A stretch of 64,000 nt of DNA from Halomicroarcula saliterrae. Lineage in GTDB: Archaea; Halobacteriota; Halobacteria; Halobacteriales; Haloarculaceae. A program made the position numbers and the translations under genes. The DNA lies in assembly GCF_031624395.1 (NCBI RefSeq), contig NZ_JAMQON010000001.1:1054001-1118000 (forward strand), read 5' to 3'. Positions 61,727 to 64,000 of this stretch are shown in pieces. The notes under the pieces are model-generated. The model was not told where the DNA came from. It ran no database searches and saw only the letters and a program-made list of their open reading frames with translations. Numbering within the stretch: position 1 is the first letter of the stretch; each line of letters begins with the position of its first letter.

Positions 61727-63286
61727 CTACTGACCCGTCCCACGCCGTCGCTCCAGCAGGTCCGTGTAGAGCCGCTCCCGGAGCGTGTCGCGGAGCTGTG
61801 CGGCCCGCTCGTCGTCCACGTCGTAGGCCCGGGCGGCCCCGCCGAAGATACTGCTCGTAGACGCCGTATCGGCGGTCACCGTCGCGAGGTCCCGGCGGCG
61901 CTGGAACGGCGACCGACCGACGAACACGGTCTGGACACGGTAGTACGGGACGACGCGCGTCGTCTGTCGCCAGAACCCCGACCGGGTCGCCAGCACGTCG
62001 TCGTCGAGGGCGACGCCGCGGTGTCGCCAGCGGAGGTGTGCCGCGGGCGGGACGAGCGCGAACAGCCCGCCCAGGACCCACCAGTAGCCGCTGCCGAGCA
62101 GGAACGTATCCACCGCGTAGCCGACGGCGGTCACGACGCCGGCGACGATGGCGAAGCGCGCGGCGTAGCGGCGCCGTGCGCGAGTCGGCGCACGCTCGAA
62201 GTCGAAGTCGTCGAACGGCTCGATGTCGCGGGCCAGCGCGTACACGTCCGCCCGCGGTGCCATCGGGATGGCGACGCCCTGGGCGGACTCCTGACTGCCG
62301 CCGCTGTAGCCCGCGGTCTCGACCACCAGCGTGGCGAGCCCGAACCGGCGCATCGCCACGTTCTCGCGTATCGAGACGGTCTGGACCTTCGAGAGGGGAA
62401 TCGTCCCGCTGTACCGGCGCAGCAGGCCCCGTTCGTAGCGCAGGTCGTCGCCCTCGCGGACGAGCCGAAAGTCGTAGTACTCCACGAGCGTCAGGGCGAC
62501 GCTCAGGACCAGCGCCGCGACGAGGAACTGCGCGAGCGTGAGGAGCGCAAGCGCGACCAGCCGCGGCGGGCCGAACGCTTCGAGGACGGCCAGCGAGAGG
62601 CTGGGTGGGCCACCGACCACCCCCAGATTGTACCGGAGCACGGTGGTGAGGATGTCGATGCCCAGCGGGAGCCCGACCAGCAGCAAGACCGGCGCGGCCG
62701 GGCGCACGGAGACGACGGCGTAGGTCAGGAGGTCACGGAGGTCGAACGCGAACAGCTCCTCGGTGTCGGGGCCGGCGGCTGGCGCGGAAGCGTCCTCGCG
62801 GAGCGATTCACCGTCGGCCTCGGCGGGCGCTTCCCCGGACTCGGGCGACGTCTCGCCGTGGCGCTGGACCAGACGGCGCAGGCGGTCGGCCTCGGCCTCG
62901 TCGACGGCGTCGAGTGTCGCCTCGGTCGTGGCCCCGCCGGCGGTCTCGAAGGCCACGACGGCGAGCCCGAGCAGCCGGTTCACCACCCCCTGGGTGATGT
63001 CGACGTTCTGGATTCTCCCCAGGGGAATCTCTCTGGACTGCCGGGCGAACACGCCCGAATCCACGGCCAGCGTGTCGCCCTCGATCTCGTACGTAAAGCG
63101 GTAGTACCGCGCCAGTGCGAAGCCGCCGACGAGAAGCGCCAGCGCCAGCGGCACGAGTGGGATGGTCCAGGCGGGCAGCCCCAGCACACCGACCATCGTC
63201 GTCCCGGCGATGACGCCGAAGAAGGCGCCCTGAACCAGCCCGCGACCGACGCTCACCGCTCCGCTCAGGGGATGAAGCCGTCTCAT
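61727..63286 (-). CDS. Membrane protein with bPH2 domains (YdbT-like)
   Basis: A 519-residue protein built of helix pairs and three PH-like domains (RYYRFTYEIEGDTLAVDSGV, YYDFRLVREGDDLRYERG, RGVALDDDVLATRSGFWRQT). The middle has a 60-residue acidic insert (about 155-205). YdbT/YdbS pairs are widespread; function unknown. Its ATG overlaps the stop of the small PH gene at 63283-63286 (ATGA), so the two form an operon. Confidence 0.85.
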   Translation of the reverse strand: MRRLHPLSGAVSVGRGLVQGAFFGVIAGTTMVGVLGLPAWTIPLVPLALALLVGGFALARYYRFTYEIEGDTLAVDSGVFARQSREIPLGRIQNVDITQGVVNRLLGLAVVAFETAGGATTEATLDAVDEAEADRLRRLVQRHGETSPESGEAPAEADGESLREDASAPAAGPDTEELFAFDLRDLLTYAVVSVRPAAPVLLLVGLPLGIDILTTVLRYNLGVVGGPPSLSLAVLEAFGPPRLVALALLTLAQFLVAALVLSVALTLVEYYDFRLVREGDDLRYERGLLRRYSGTIPLSKVQTVSIRENVAMRRFGLATLVVETAGYSGGSQESAQGVAIPMAPRADVYALARDIEPFDDFDFERAPTRARRRYAARFAIVAGVVTAVGYAVDTFLLGSGYWWVLGGLFALVPPAAHLRWRHRGVALDDDVLATRSGFWRQTTRVVPYYRVQTVFVGRSPFQRRRDLATVTADTASTSSIFGGAARAYDVDDERAAQLRDTLRERLYTDLLERRRGTGQ

Positions 63287-63744
63287 ACTGCGTCCGTGGC
63301 CTCGCTCTCGCCGGCGAGCTCGCGGAGGCGCTCGCGCAGTTCGGTCGCCCGGTCGGGCCGCAGTCCCGGAATCGTGATGTCGGCGCCGCGGGAGCCAGCG
63401 GTGTAGACCACGACGCTCGCTAGCCCGGCGGTCCGTTCGACCGGGCCGCGGGTAGTGTCGACGTGCTGGACCCGGACGTACGGCACCGAGGTGTCGGTCC
63501 GGGTCACGACCCCGCGGACGAGAAAGAGCGAATCGTCTTCCAGCGCGAACCGCCAGATTCGATGGGCGAGGACGGCGTGGACGGCGCCGACGAGGACGAG
63601 CGCGACCCACCCGCCGACGGCCAGTTCGAGGGGCACAGCGACGAACAGTCGGTCGACGGCGACGAGAAGCCCGAGCAGGACGAGACCGGCTATCGCCGAC
63701 CGACCGGCCCAGAGGAACCTGACGCGGGGATGCAGCGACTCCAT
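63283..63744 (-). CDS. bPH2-domain membrane protein (YdbS-like)
   Basis: A 153-residue protein with two helices (about 10-48) and one PH domain (WRFALEDDSLFLVRGVVTRT, VPYVRVQHVDTTRGPVERT, VVVYTAGS). It is the YdbS partner to the larger gene downstream. An in-frame ATG at 63798 exists, but a TATA-like aaatacata (about 63803-63811) lies too close to it, so I use 63744. Confidence 0.8.
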   Translation of the reverse strand: MESLHPRVRFLWAGRSAIAGLVLLGLLVAVDRLFVAVPLELAVGGWVALVLVGAVHAVLAHRIWRFALEDDSLFLVRGVVTRTDTSVPYVRVQHVDTTRGPVERTAGLASVVVYTAGSRGADITIPGLRPDRATELRERLRELAGESEATDAV

Positions 63745-63965
63745 ATCGGCCAGTGGTCCGAGACGCGGATTAATCGTTTGCTCCCGCGCCGCGAACATCT
63801 AGAAATACATACACGACAGGCTGTCAGCGCCCGCCGTTCGGGCAAGTGTGAACAGCGGAAGAAAGTGTGCGGGCGTCAGACACCGATTGTGGGGGGAAAT
63901 TGGAACGGAATCGAAACGGATGTTGAAAAATCTATATTCAAACCCCTGTCGTCGTCCCCACTGTA

Positions 63966-64000
63966 ATGTCAGAGAACTCGACTCGACGGAAGTTCATCGC
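63966..64000 (+). CDS. Start of a Tat-signal protein, cut by the window edge
   Basis: The last 35 nt encode MSENSTRRKFIA, a twin-arginine signal-peptide start (TRRKF). A TATA-like tctatattc at about 63929-63937 lies about 30 nt before the ATG, typical of a leaderless exported-protein gene. The product cannot be named. The 220-bp region to the left is AT-richer than the core and holds no other gene. Confidence 0.6.
   Translation, partial: MSENSTRRKFI

Overview
The window comes from a halophilic archaeon (class Halobacteria). Evidence: GC-rich DNA with strongly acidic predicted proteins; many leaderless genes with a TATA element about 25-30 nt before the start codon; a HalX response regulator; Tat-type and lipobox signal peptides; a DUF7127-like gene in front of a Cdc48/VAT ATPase; an Lsm-L37e-purF operon; and a tRNA-Trp with a long intron that carries methylation-guide sequences. 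Most of the window is ordinary chromosomal core. I cannot name the genus from sequence alone.

Layout. 1-12.3 kb: AK6-like kinase and CDP-alcohol transferase, a GMC oxidoreductase facing its likely regulator, aMBF1, a HalX regulator, TpiA, a HerA-like ATPase, DNA polymerase IV with three PIP-like motifs, and an Mqo-like FAD enzyme. 12.4-16 kb: an accessory, partly AT-richer stretch with lipoproteins, gene fragments and a degraded copy of the tRNA-Trp 3' end. 16-24.9 kb: intron-containing tRNA-Trp, a palindromic intergenic element, GuaB, tRNA-Lys with two degenerate tail copies beside it, an RCK-DHH protein, and archaetidylserine synthase. 24.9-28.3 kb: hydrolase, DUF7127-like protein and Cdc48. 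28.34-32.37 kb: an island bounded by a second, internally deleted copy of the cdc48 3' end. It holds a class-I-isoprenoid-synthase-like enzyme, a two-helix Cys-containing protein, and two tandem Tat-exported small Cys-rich proteins. Just inside the right boundary lies a decayed coxC 5' fragment fused to the cdc48 tail. 32.5-41.4 kb: membrane proteins, then the haem-copper oxidase genes (coxC, coxA, coxB) with two DUF420 genes. 41.4-50.1 kb: antiporter, PurF, L37e, Lsm, AI-2E-type transporter, M42 peptidase, DUF2342 protein. 50.2-57.3 kb: a MoxR/DUF58/DUF4129-type operon. 57.4-63.8 kb: DUF2237, a Dna2-like nuclease-helicase, a membrane protein and a PH-domain pair. A truncated Tat-substrate gene starts at the right edge.

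The most unusual material is the 28.34-32.37 kb island (a candidate small-peptide or natural-product locus with recombination scars), the tRNA-tail repeat arrays at both tRNA loci, the 16.57-16.73 kb palindromic element, and the triple PIP-like tail of polymerase IV. All functional statements are read from motifs and family knowledge; no database search was possible.
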